Notes under the pieces: generated by a model
Seen by the model: only the letters and a program-made list of their open reading frames with translations
Told to the model about the DNA's origin: nothing
Databases searched by the model: none
Shown here: positions 36,367-43,990 of the stretch, piece by piece
Layout of the letters: each line of letters starts with the position of its first letter
Numbering within the stretch: position 1 is the stretch's first letter
Translations under genes and position numbers: made by a program
Source of the DNA: Gemmatimonadota bacterium
GTDB lineage: Bacteria; Gemmatimonadota; Gemmatimonadetes; Palauibacterales; Palauibacteraceae
Assembly (NCBI GenBank): GCA_022820995.1
Contig: JAJEEM010000058.1
Coordinates: 62,001 to 126,000 of the forward strand
Direction: 5' to 3'
DNA length: 64,000 nucleotides

Positions 36367-37008
36367 TTATCGCCTGTTCATCGACAGCACCGTCGGATCG
36401 CCGCCCGCGCTGCCGTGGATGGCGACGATCAGTTCGGCGCCCGTCGGGCTCTCGTACGTGAACCACCAGGGCGCGTTCGGCGGCGGCGCCTCCGCCGTGC
36501 TGCGGAAGGTGGCCTTCCGGCCTTCGAGGGCCGTGAGACGGTATTCGAGTCGCGTCTCCTCCCACGGTTCCCAGCCCCGCCCGATGTGCTTGAACCGGTA
36601 GTAGATTTCGCCGTCGTCATCCTGCTCGAGGAGCAGAAGCTCGTACATGACTGCGAGACCGTCGCGGACGAGGCGGAAGGAGCCGGACATCGAGCGCCCC
36701 GAGGGGCCGAACCACCCCTCCTCGATCTGTCCCCCGAAGGCGTCCCCGCCCCAGTGGCCGGCGATCCACGCCAACTCCTCGAGATCGACGGCTCGCGCGG
36801 GCGCCTCGGGCGCCGGATGGCCCGCCGGATCCGTCTCCTGAGCCATCGCCCCGGCGGCGCCGAACAGGTGGGCGACGGCCGCGAACGCGACGGCGACGGC
36901 GGCCGCCCGGCGGCGACACGCCCGCGCCGGGGACGTTTGAGAAACCGCGGATCCCGCCGCATCTTCGCACGCCATGAAAGCCGTCCTGAAAGTCTTCGTC
37001 TCGGTCAT
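36367..37008 (-). CDS. DUF6265-like exported protein (lipocalin-like)
   Basis: About 213 residues if started at ATG 37008, which has GAGGAGG six bases upstream; ATG 36975 is an alternative without a good site. An Ala-rich export signal ends GAAGAMAQ. The body, LEELAWIAGHWGGDAFGGQIEEGWFGPSGRSMSGSF and RLVRDGLAVMYELLLLEQ, then LTALEGRKATF, is the DUF6265 pattern of a small beta-barrel (described here as strands). Its function is unknown. The 5' end overlaps the 5' end of the divergent membrane gene by 35 bases if 37008 is correct. Confidence 0.78.
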   Translation of the reverse strand: MTETKTFRTAFMACEDAAGSAVSQTSPARACRRRAAAVAVAFAAVAHLFGAAGAMAQETDPAGHPAPEAPARAVDLEELAWIAGHWGGDAFGGQIEEGWFGPSGRSMSGSFRLVRDGLAVMYELLLLEQDDDGEIYYRFKHIGRGWEPWEETRLEYRLTALEGRKATFRSTAEAPPPNAPWWFTYESPTGAELIVAIHGSAGGDPTVLSMNRR

Positions 37009-37333
37009 CGTCTGCCTCCTCGCCGGCCTCGCGGGGCTGGCGCTCGTGTTCAGGGATCTGCCCGTGGGTCCCGGTCCCGGACTGATCGCGCTCGGGGGTC
37101 TCCTGTACTTCTCCGCGGGCTTCGGCCTCGCGCGGTGGCATCGCGGCGCGCGTCCCCTCCTCTGGGGGCTGGCCCCGGGCTGGAGCCTGGCCCTGCTCGG
37201 CGTCATCGGCGTCTGGGTCACGGTGACCGACCCTCCGTCGGGCCACTGGGGCCTGGCGCTCCTCTACCTGCTCGGCCCGGCCGTCGCGGGCTCCGCGGGC
37301 GCCGTCCTCGCCTCGCGGACGCTGAAGGGCTGA
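36974..37333 (+). CDS. Small four-helix membrane protein, unknown function
   Basis: A 119-residue hydrophobic protein, MKAVLKVFVSVIVCLLAGLAG at the start. Helices are expected at about 5-27, 35-53, 60-85 and 90-112. Hydrophobic residues match the frame well, which supports coding, but no ribosome site is visible before ATG 36974 and no family is recognised. It starts on the strand opposite to the DUF6265-like gene and overlaps its start. The convergent methyltransferase gene ends eight bases after its stop. Confidence 0.65.
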   Translation: MKAVLKVFVSVIVCLLAGLAGLALVFRDLPVGPGPGLIALGGLLYFSAGFGLARWHRGARPLLWGLAPGWSLALLGVIGVWVTVTDPPSGHWGLALLYLLGPAVAGSAGAVLASRTLKG

Positions 37334-37340
37334 GCCGCGC

Positions 37341-38000
37341 TCACGGCCCCGCCCGCCCCGGTGCCGCCGCGCGTCCGCCGCCGCGGGGTATGGCCACGCC
37401 AAGGTAGACGGAACCCAGCGCCCGGGGCACTCCCGGCATCGTGAAGCGGTCGAGGTCGACGATCCGGAATCCGCCGCGCTCGATCTCGGCGTCGATCCTC
37501 CGGTTCATGTTGCAGCCGCACGCGACGAAGTTCTGGACCGGGTTCAGAGTGTCCTGGATGCGTGAAACCCAGCCCTTGTCGTTCCGTCCGTGCTCGAGGA
37601 AGAGGAATTCCCCGGAGGATTTCAGCGCACGCCTCAGTTCGACGAGGGCGTCCCGCAGCCGCGCGATCGAACACAGCGTCCAGGTGCTCGTCACCGTGTC
37701 GAAATGCTCATCCGGAAAGGGGAGCCGGTCGGCGGCGTCGTGAATCACGCGCTCGACGGGGAAGGGGGCGCGGTCGATGCGGGCGCGTACGCGGCGTTCG
37801 AGGACGGCCGCGGGGTCGATCCCCGTGACGCGGCGAACCGACATCGGGTAGCATTCGAGATTGAGGCCGGTGCCGAAGCCGACTTCGAGCACGTTTCCCC
37901 GGGCGCGGGAGAGGACCCGGCGCCGGTACCTGCGATGGACATCGCCCTTGAGCCCGCTCTCCATGAGACGCGGGAAGATGTGTTCGGAGTACAGCCCCAA
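37341..38000 (-). CDS. Class I SAM-dependent methyltransferase
   Basis: A 219-residue protein from TTG 38000, chosen for the strong GGAGGAG site in front of LGLYSEHIFPRLMESG. SAM-binding motif I is VLEVGFGTGLNLECYP, the acidic post-I residue is in VTGIDPAA, and LPFPDEHFDTVTSTWTLCSI is motif II/III, as in UbiE/Methyltransf_11 enzymes. The C-terminus has VACGCNMNRRIDAEIERGGFRI and a hydrophobic end. The substrate is not predictable; the opening YSEHIFPRLM region matches small-molecule or phospholipid methyltransferases. Confidence 0.85.
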   Translation of the reverse strand: MGLYSEHIFPRLMESGLKGDVHRRYRRRVLSRARGNVLEVGFGTGLNLECYPMSVRRVTGIDPAAVLERRVRARIDRAPFPVERVIHDAADRLPFPDEHFDTVTSTWTLCSIARLRDALVELRRALKSSGEFLFLEHGRNDKGWVSRIQDTLNPVQNFVACGCNMNRRIDAEIERGGFRIVDLDRFTMPGVPRALGSVYLGVAIPRGGGRAAAPGRAGP

Positions 38001-38200
38001 TCGCTCTCCTCCGGTGACGCGGGCCCGGTGACACGGTGACGCGGGCCCGGTGACGCGCGCGAAGGTTGAAACGTCTACCCGAACATGGACGTAACGGTTC
38101 CCGTCGGGATGTGTCGCCCTCCCGGGCGGCCGCGTCTCGCCATCGGCCGCGAGCCCCGCGCCTCGACGCCGCGAATTCGGCTCTGGACTGGAGAGCACTC

Positions 38201-40471
38201 TTGGATCGAACGGTTGTTGCCGGGCGCGCCCTCGCGCTGGCGGTGTGCCTCGGGGCCGCCGCGGGCGCCGCATTCGGCGCGCGCGCCCTCCAGGAGGCGC
38301 CCGTCTCCGCTTCGCGGCCGATTCCGGTCGACGCCTACGCCGACGAAGGGATCGCGGGACTGATCGAGCGCGCCCTGGCGCAGCGCAAGGCCCGGGCCGA
38401 AGGCCTGACGAGCTTCGAGACGACCTTCCGCGAGCGCATCTACGCCGGGCTGGGCGGCGCGGCCCTGCGCCGCGAGCGGGCGATGTTCCACCAGGAACGC
38501 GCCGCGCGTCTGCGCTGGGCGGCGGAGGGCGAACACATCATCCGCTGGCTGGGGCTGCGGCGCGGGGTGCCGATCGTCGGCCTCGGCGTCGAATTCGAGG
38601 ACGACCTGCGCGACGACGATGCGTTCGAACTCGATTTCGACATCATCGATCCGGCCAGCGAACACCTGGCCCTGGGCTCGGAATGGGCCCTCCATCCGCT
38701 GGCGGACACCGCGGCCTATCACTACCGCTACCGCTCCGGCGACACGCTGCGCATCCGCTTCCCCGGCGACAACAGGGAGGTGACGCTGATCGAGGCGGTC
38801 ATCGAGCCGCGGGAGGCCCGCTTCGACCGCATCGCGGGCTCGTTCTGGTTCGACGCCGACGAAGGCGTCCTCACGCGCGCCGCCTACCGTCCCGCGATCG
38901 AATACGACTTCGACCGCGAAGAACCGGAGGATGCGGACGAGGTTCCCGGCTTCGTGAAGCCGATCCGCGCCCGCGTCGACTTCATCACGATCGATTACGG
39001 ACTCCAGGAACTGCGCTGGTGGCTCCCGAATCGCATGGCCTTCGACGCGGTCGCCACGATGGCGGATCTCGCGAGCATGCCCGTGCGCTACGAGTGGATC
39101 TTCGAGGACTACCTCGTCGATGCCGAACAGACGCTCGATCCGGGAGAGGACCTGCCGGAGGGCTGGACCCGCTGGGTCGACGACGTGATCGACGCGGAGG
39201 AACTCGAGGGGGAAGAAGGGGGGCGGGTCGAGGGATTCCGCGACGACCCGCTGACGGCGGAAGCGGATTCGCTCCCGGCCAGGGTCCACCCCATCGTGAC
39301 GATCGTCCCGCCCGTCGATGAGCTCGCCTCGTACCCGGAGCTGCCGGAGCCGCTCTTTTCCGCCACCGTCGACGCCTTCGCGACGGCGGAACTCGACGAC
39401 CTGAAGGATCGCCTGTCCTCGCTGCGCATCCCCGCCGCCATGGGTCTGGGTCCCCGTCTGGACCTCGCGCCGGGTCTGCGCAGCCTCCGCTACAATCGGG
39501 TCGAGGGACTGTCGGTCAGCGCCCGGTTCGCCGTGCCGACGGGGGTCACCTCCGAGTTCGCGGTCACGCCGCGGATCGGCATCCCGGAGTGGGAGCCGGG
39601 CGTGGAGGTCGGGTGGCGGCGCCAGACCGCGACGGGCGGCTTCGGGATCACGGCGTACCGGCGCCTCGCGGACCTCGGGGACTGGGGCCGTCCGCTCTCT
39701 TTCGGCAACTCCTTCAACAGCCTGGTCGTGGGGTACGACGAGGGCCTCTACTTCCGCGAGACCGGGTTCGAGGTCTCGGCGACCCGCCACGGCAAGAGGA
39801 CCCGCGTGGAGGGCGCGTTCTTCGCCGAGCGCCACCGGAACGCACGGAAGCAGAGCGACGCCTCGCTCCCGAACCTCTTCGGCGACGCCGTCTTTTCGGA
39901 CAACATCGTCGCCGCCCGCGGCGACATCGCGGGCGTCTCGGGCCGTCTGCGCGCGTTTTCCTCCGTGGACCCGGGCACGCCGATCCTGAGCGGCGCCATC
40001 TGGGGAGAAGTCGCCACCGGAGACTTCGATCTCCACGGGCGCGCCGCCGTCTCCGCGGCGCTGCAGGTCCCGGTGAGCGAGTGGTCGCTGGCGCTGGAGG
40101 GCGGGGCCGGAAGGGTGTTCGGGGATGCGCCTCCACAGCGTCGCTTTCACCTCGGCGGATCGTACACGTTGCGGGCCTTCGATCCGGTGTCGACCGGAGG
40201 GGACAGCTTCTGGTTCGGCCGGCTCGAACTGGGGCGCGGTTTCCGGATCGGCGATCCCGCGTACGACGTCGGGGGCAGCCCGATCCGGGTCACGGGGTTC
40301 TGGGACACCGGCTGGACGGGCCCCGTCGATGCCTTCGGCACGGAGGGCTGGCGGTCGAGCGTGGGCGTCGGCGTGTCGCTCATGGATGGCCTGTTTCGCA
40401 TCGACAGCGCCCGCGCCATCCGCGGCGGCAGCCTCTGGCGCCTCCACATATACTCCGACGGTCTCATGTAA
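38201..40471 (+). CDS. Large outer-membrane protein with Omp85-like C-terminal barrel
   Basis: About 756 residues from TTG 38201 (GGAG seven bases before), which places an export signal (ALALAVCLGAAAGAAFGARA) at the front. The N-terminal half (about 60-400) is a soluble beta-rich region. The C-terminal half alternates amphipathic strands (VSARFAVPTGVTSEFAVTPRIG, WEPGVEVGWRRQTATGGFGITAYRRL), with RRFHLGGSYTLRAFDP matching the Omp85/surface-antigen loop motif. It ends at SLWRLHIYSDGLM. Function is unknown; membership of the Omp85 superfamily is likely but not certain. The start is uncertain because no ATG fits. Confidence 0.75.
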   Translation: MDRTVVAGRALALAVCLGAAAGAAFGARALQEAPVSASRPIPVDAYADEGIAGLIERALAQRKARAEGLTSFETTFRERIYAGLGGAALRRERAMFHQERAARLRWAAEGEHIIRWLGLRRGVPIVGLGVEFEDDLRDDDAFELDFDIIDPASEHLALGSEWALHPLADTAAYHYRYRSGDTLRIRFPGDNREVTLIEAVIEPREARFDRIAGSFWFDADEGVLTRAAYRPAIEYDFDREEPEDADEVPGFVKPIRARVDFITIDYGLQELRWWLPNRMAFDAVATMADLASMPVRYEWIFEDYLVDAEQTLDPGEDLPEGWTRWVDDVIDAEELEGEEGGRVEGFRDDPLTAEADSLPARVHPIVTIVPPVDELASYPELPEPLFSATVDAFATAELDDLKDRLSSLRIPAAMGLGPRLDLAPGLRSLRYNRVEGLSVSARFAVPTGVTSEFAVTPRIGIPEWEPGVEVGWRRQTATGGFGITAYRRLADLGDWGRPLSFGNSFNSLVVGYDEGLYFRETGFEVSATRHGKRTRVEGAFFAERHRNARKQSDASLPNLFGDAVFSDNIVAARGDIAGVSGRLRAFSSVDPGTPILSGAIWGEVATGDFDLHGRAAVSAALQVPVSEWSLALEGGAGRVFGDAPPQRRFHLGGSYTLRAFDPVSTGGDSFWFGRLELGRGFRIGDPAYDVGGSPIRVTGFWDTGWTGPVDAFGTEGWRSSVGVGVSLMDGLFRIDSARAIRGGSLWRLHIYSDGLM

Positions 40472-40518
40472 CAACGATGCCGAGGGTCGGGCGTTCCCCT
40501 GGCGGAAGATCGCAAGAC

Positions 40519-41250
40519 ATGGCGAAGAAGCGAAGCAGAAACAGCAGCGGGGACAGCAGGGCGGCCGACGCGAAACGGTCGGTCAGGGAGTGGGCGCGAT
40601 CCCTGATCGTCGCGGTCGCCGGTCTCCTCTTCTTTCGGACGTTCCTGCTGGCGACGTCCGTGATCACGTCGGGGTCGATGGAGAACACGCTCCTCGTCGG
40701 CGATTTTCTGCTCGTGAACAAGGTCGCCCTGGGTACGACGATCCCGTTTACGAATGCCCGCATCCCGGGATACGCGGAGCCGGAGCACGGGGACATCATC
40801 GTCTTCCGGGCGGATCATTCCCCCGGAATGGATCTCGTGAAGCGTACGGTCGGCCTGCCCGGCGACACGCTCCGAATGGAGGGCGGCGTTCTGTATCGGA
40901 ACGGGGTCGGGATCGAGGAACCCTACGTCCGCCGCGATCCGCGCCGGCCGGATGCCGGAGACATCCGGATGCTGTGGCAGACGGAGCACCTGATTCCCGA
41001 TCCGGAGCGAGGCGAGTACAGGCCCACGCGGGACCACTGGGGGCCGCTCGTCGTCCCCCGAGAGCGCTATTTCATGCTCGGCGACTACCGGGACGACAGC
41101 CTCGATTCACGGTTCTGGGGTTTCGTCGAGCGCCGGAAGATGCGGGGCAGGCCCTCCTTCATCTACTTCTCATACGACCGGAACGCGCTCGAGCCGTTTC
41201 GGGTCCTGACCGCCATGAGACCGGGCAGGATCGGGCTCCGGCCGGACTGA
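40519..41250 (+). CDS. lepB: Signal peptidase I (copy 1)
   Basis: A 243-residue protein with one N-terminal transmembrane helix (SLIVAVAGLLFFRTFLLA). The catalytic serine is in VITSGSMENTLL (Ser53) and the general-base lysine in DLVKRTVGLPGDTL (Lys108). The GDxxDDSxDSRFWG block (YFMLGDYRDDSLDSRFWG) is box E. It cleaves export signals on the outer membrane face. The next gene is a near-duplicate, 149 bases downstream on the same strand. Confidence 0.93.
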   Translation: MAKKRSRNSSGDSRAADAKRSVREWARSLIVAVAGLLFFRTFLLATSVITSGSMENTLLVGDFLLVNKVALGTTIPFTNARIPGYAEPEHGDIIVFRADHSPGMDLVKRTVGLPGDTLRMEGGVLYRNGVGIEEPYVRRDPRRPDAGDIRMLWQTEHLIPDPERGEYRPTRDHWGPLVVPRERYFMLGDYRDDSLDSRFWGFVERRKMRGRPSFIYFSYDRNALEPFRVLTAMRPGRIGLRPD

Positions 41251-41399
41251 CGATCGTGAGCCCGCGGCGCCGGCTGGATCTGTCCGCAGGGCCGAGTGTT
41301 TGCATGGCGGCGGACATGGCCGCAGAGTAGCGTCCGCCGCAATCAACGACGACGCCCGGTGCTTCGGCGCCGGCGACCCCCGCAAGAGCGTCCCGATAC

Positions 41400-42173
41400 A
41401 TGGCACGACGTCGCAAGAGAAAGAACGGTTCGGGAGAGGCGGAAGAAGCCGCGGAAGGGAAGCGGGAAGGTTCCCCATCCCCGCCGGCGTTCAGCGCGGC
41501 GTGGTTCCGCGACTGGGGCCGCACGCTCTTCGTCGCGGCCCTCATTTTCATCTTCTTCCGGACGTTCCTGCTGGCGACGTTCGTGATCACGTCGGGGTCG
41601 ATGGAGGGGACGCTCCTCGTCGGCGATTTCCTGCTCGTGAACAAGACGTCGCTTGGTGCGCCGATCCCGTTCACGAACGCCCGCATCCCGGGGTACGCGG
41701 AGCCTGTGCACGGGGACATCATCGTGTTCCGGGCAGACCATTCTCCGGGGTTGGATATCGTCAAGCGCACCCTGGGCCTGCCCGGCGACACGCTGCGCAT
41801 GGAGGGAGGCGTCCTCTACCGGAACGGAGCGGCCCTCGACGAACCCTACGTCCGCCGGAATCCGCGGCAGCTGGACGAGGGGGATCCCCGGATGCAGTGG
41901 CAACTGGCGCACCTGATTCCGGATCCGGAGCGGGGCGAGTACAAGCCGACGCGGGACAACTGGGGGCCCCTCGTGGTGCCGCCGGAGCGCTACTTCATGC
42001 TCGGGGACAACCGGGAGGAGAGCCTCGATTCGCGGTACTGGGGCTTCGTCGAGCGCGGGAAGATGCAGGGCAGGCCGTTCTTCATCTACTTCTCGTACGA
42101 CCGGGAGGCGCTGAGGCCGGTGAAGTTCCTCACGGCGATGAGGCCGGGAAGGATCGGCCCCTCGCCGGACTGA
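41400..42173 (+). CDS. lepB: Signal peptidase I (copy 2, tandem paralogue)
   Basis: A 257-residue protein with the same layout as copy 1: helix TLFVAALIFIFFRTFLLA, Ser67 in VITSGSMEGTLL, Lys122 in DIVKRTLGLPGDTL and YFMLGDNREESLDSRYWG. Most of the mature region is identical or nearly so at both protein and DNA level, whereas the N-terminal tail (MARRRKRKNGSGEAEEAAEG) is longer and differs. This looks like a tandem duplication, with relaxed N-termini that may tune localisation. Both copies retain all catalytic residues. Confidence 0.93.
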   Translation: MARRRKRKNGSGEAEEAAEGKREGSPSPPAFSAAWFRDWGRTLFVAALIFIFFRTFLLATFVITSGSMEGTLLVGDFLLVNKTSLGAPIPFTNARIPGYAEPVHGDIIVFRADHSPGLDIVKRTLGLPGDTLRMEGGVLYRNGAALDEPYVRRNPRQLDEGDPRMQWQLAHLIPDPERGEYKPTRDNWGPLVVPPERYFMLGDNREESLDSRYWGFVERGKMQGRPFFIYFSYDREALRPVKFLTAMRPGRIGPSPD

Positions 42174-42184
42174 GCGGATCGAGC

Positions 42185-42224
42185 GTGTGCCGTCCGGCGT
42201 CAGAGTGTTCCGTCCGGCGTCAGA
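42185..42224. repeat. 20-bp tandem direct repeat
   Basis: GTGTGCCGTCCGGCGTCAGA (42185-42204) is followed immediately by GTGTTCCGTCCGGCGTCAGA (42205-42224), 19 of 20 identical. It lies just after the second signal peptidase gene. The second copy reaches the stop codon of the tiny minus-strand frame. It lies in the roughly 300-base gap before the metal-efflux genes, where otherwise only that tiny frame is seen. Confidence 0.75.
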
Positions 42225-42282
42225 GCTTCTTCAGCAGCTTCCGGATGACGATCACGGCGACGGCGATGGCGATCTTTCTCAT
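42220..42282 (-). CDS. Possible 20-residue amphipathic membrane peptide
   Basis: The frame MRKIAIAVAVIVIRKLLKKL is preceded by AGGAAAGGG at usable spacing. It consists of a hydrophobic stretch (IAIAVAVIVI) flanked by basic residues on both sides. Such a profile suits a membrane-inserting micropeptide of the type seen in small toxins or regulators, but a frame this short can arise by chance. It lies in a gap between the signal peptidase pair and the metal-efflux pair on the opposite strand. Confidence 0.3.
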   Translation of the reverse strand: MRKIAIAVAVIVIRKLLKKL

Positions 42283-42474
42283 CAGGTTTCCCTTTCCTCT
42301 TCCGCGCATGGCGTACGCCTCAAGGTGGCGCGCCCACGCCCTGCCGGACAGTGCATCCACGCCCCGCCGGTCAGTACGGGGCGTGCCCGCGTCGGGGTTT
42401 CGGCGGCTCTGGCCCGCGGCCGGGCGCCGGGCAACGTTGAGAGGATGGGAAAGGTCCGCAGTCCAGGAGGTGTC

Positions 42475-43980
42475 ATGCGCGTGACCCGGGCGATGGCCCT
42501 TGCGACGTTGCTCATTTACGCGGGATGCGATTTGCCGCCCGCCGACGACGCGGCGGCAGCCACTCATTCCCATGCCGGCGGCGGCGTCGTGACGCACTGG
42601 ACCGAATCGCTCGAACTCTTCGTCGAGTACCCTCCGCACGTTCAGGGGGTCGCGAGCGAACCGTGGGGAATCCACCTCACCTGGCTGGCGGACTGGAAGC
42701 CGGTGCTGGAGGGGCGCCTGGTGCTCCTGCTCCGGGGACCCGGCGGCGCCCGCGAAGAGGTCGTCATGGAGGCCCCGGCGAGCCCGGGAATCTACGGCGC
42801 GAGCCCGACTCTCACGGAGGTCGGGACATGGCGGGCGGATCTGACCCTCACGGCCCGCGGCGCGGACCACGCGATCCCGGTGGGGCAGCTGCAGGTGTTC
42901 CCGAGCGAAGATGCGCTCCCGCACGACGTGGAGGAGCCGCTTCCGGGGCTGATCGCGCTCCCGAAGGAACAGCAGTGGGCGATGCCGTTCGAGGTTGCGG
43001 TCGCGGAGACGCGCCGGATCCCGAACTCGATCCCCGTCACGGGGGAGGTCACGGCTCCCGCGGGCGGGCTCGCGCACGTCTCGACGCCGGTGGAGGGCCT
43101 CGTGCTCGTCCGGGGGCCATCGCCCGCCCCGGGCGAGGTCGTGCGGGAGGGGGAGACGCTGGCGTTGATCGCCCCCACGAGTCTCGACGACTCCTACGCC
43201 CGCATGCGCGCGGACGTACAGGAGGCGGAGCGCGAGGCGAATCGGGCCGAGCGTCTCTTCGCGGCCGGCGCCATCGCGGAGAGTCGGCTGGAGGGGGCGC
43301 GGCACGACCTCGAGGTTGCGAGGGCGGCATTCCAGGTGGTGGGCGGTATGCGGTCAGGGGAGGAGGAGGGCGCCTCCGACCCGTATCTCTACCTGCTGCG
43401 GAGTCCGATCGGGGGCGTGATCGCGGATCGCCACGTGGCCCCCGGCGAGCACGTGGCCGTCGGGACGCACGCGTTCACGGTGGTGCGTCCCGACACGCTG
43501 TGGTTTGTCGCGCGGGTTCCGGCCCGCCACGCCGAAGCGGCCGGTGACGTCCACGGAGCGTGGTTCACCGTCGAAGGCACGACACACCCGCATGCAGCCG
43601 ACCGCGTGGTGTCCGTGGGCAGCATCATCGATGCCGGGAGCCGGGCGCTGCCGGTCCGGCTCGCCGTGGCGAACCCGGGCGGAGAGCTGAAGGTGGGGAT
43701 GCTGGCCGAAGGACACCTGCTCCTCGGCGAGCCGGTGGAAGGCGTGGCGGTTCCGACGCCCGCGATCCTGGACGAAGACGGGCTCTCCGTCGTCTACGTC
43801 AAGGTCGGCGGCGAAGCGTTTCAGCGGCGGGTCGTGGAGACCGGCCCCTCGGACGGGTCGTGGACCATCGTGCACGCCGGCGTTGCGAGCGGGGAACAGG
43901 TCGTCGCCGTCGGCGCCTACCAGGTGCGGCTGGCCTCGCTCGGCGACGTGGAGATCTCGGACCACGGGCATCCGCACTGA
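42475..43980 (+). CDS. RND efflux periplasmic adaptor (CusB-like), lipoprotein
   Basis: A 501-residue protein with AGGAGGTGTC before ATG 42475. The signal ends LLIYAGC (lipobox). A His-containing N-terminal part (HSHAGGGVVTHW) may bind metal. The adaptor hairpin and barrel follow: ETRRIPNSIPVTGEVTAPAGGLAHVSTPVEGLVL, then the coiled-coil hairpin (DSYARMRADVQEAEREANRAERLFAAGAIAES) and ADRHVAPGEHVAVGT. The N-terminal domain of about 170 residues is longer than in plain adaptors. It precedes the pump by 10 bases. No outer-membrane channel gene follows. Confidence 0.88.
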   Translation: MRVTRAMALATLLIYAGCDLPPADDAAAATHSHAGGGVVTHWTESLELFVEYPPHVQGVASEPWGIHLTWLADWKPVLEGRLVLLLRGPGGAREEVVMEAPASPGIYGASPTLTEVGTWRADLTLTARGADHAIPVGQLQVFPSEDALPHDVEEPLPGLIALPKEQQWAMPFEVAVAETRRIPNSIPVTGEVTAPAGGLAHVSTPVEGLVLVRGPSPAPGEVVREGETLALIAPTSLDDSYARMRADVQEAEREANRAERLFAAGAIAESRLEGARHDLEVARAAFQVVGGMRSGEEEGASDPYLYLLRSPIGGVIADRHVAPGEHVAVGTHAFTVVRPDTLWFVARVPARHAEAAGDVHGAWFTVEGTTHPHAADRVVSVGSIIDAGSRALPVRLAVANPGGELKVGMLAEGHLLLGEPVEGVAVPTPAILDEDGLSVVYVKVGGEAFQRRVVETGPSDGSWTIVHAGVASGEQVVAVGAYQVRLASLGDVEISDHGHPH

Positions 43981-43990
43981 GGACGCCGCG

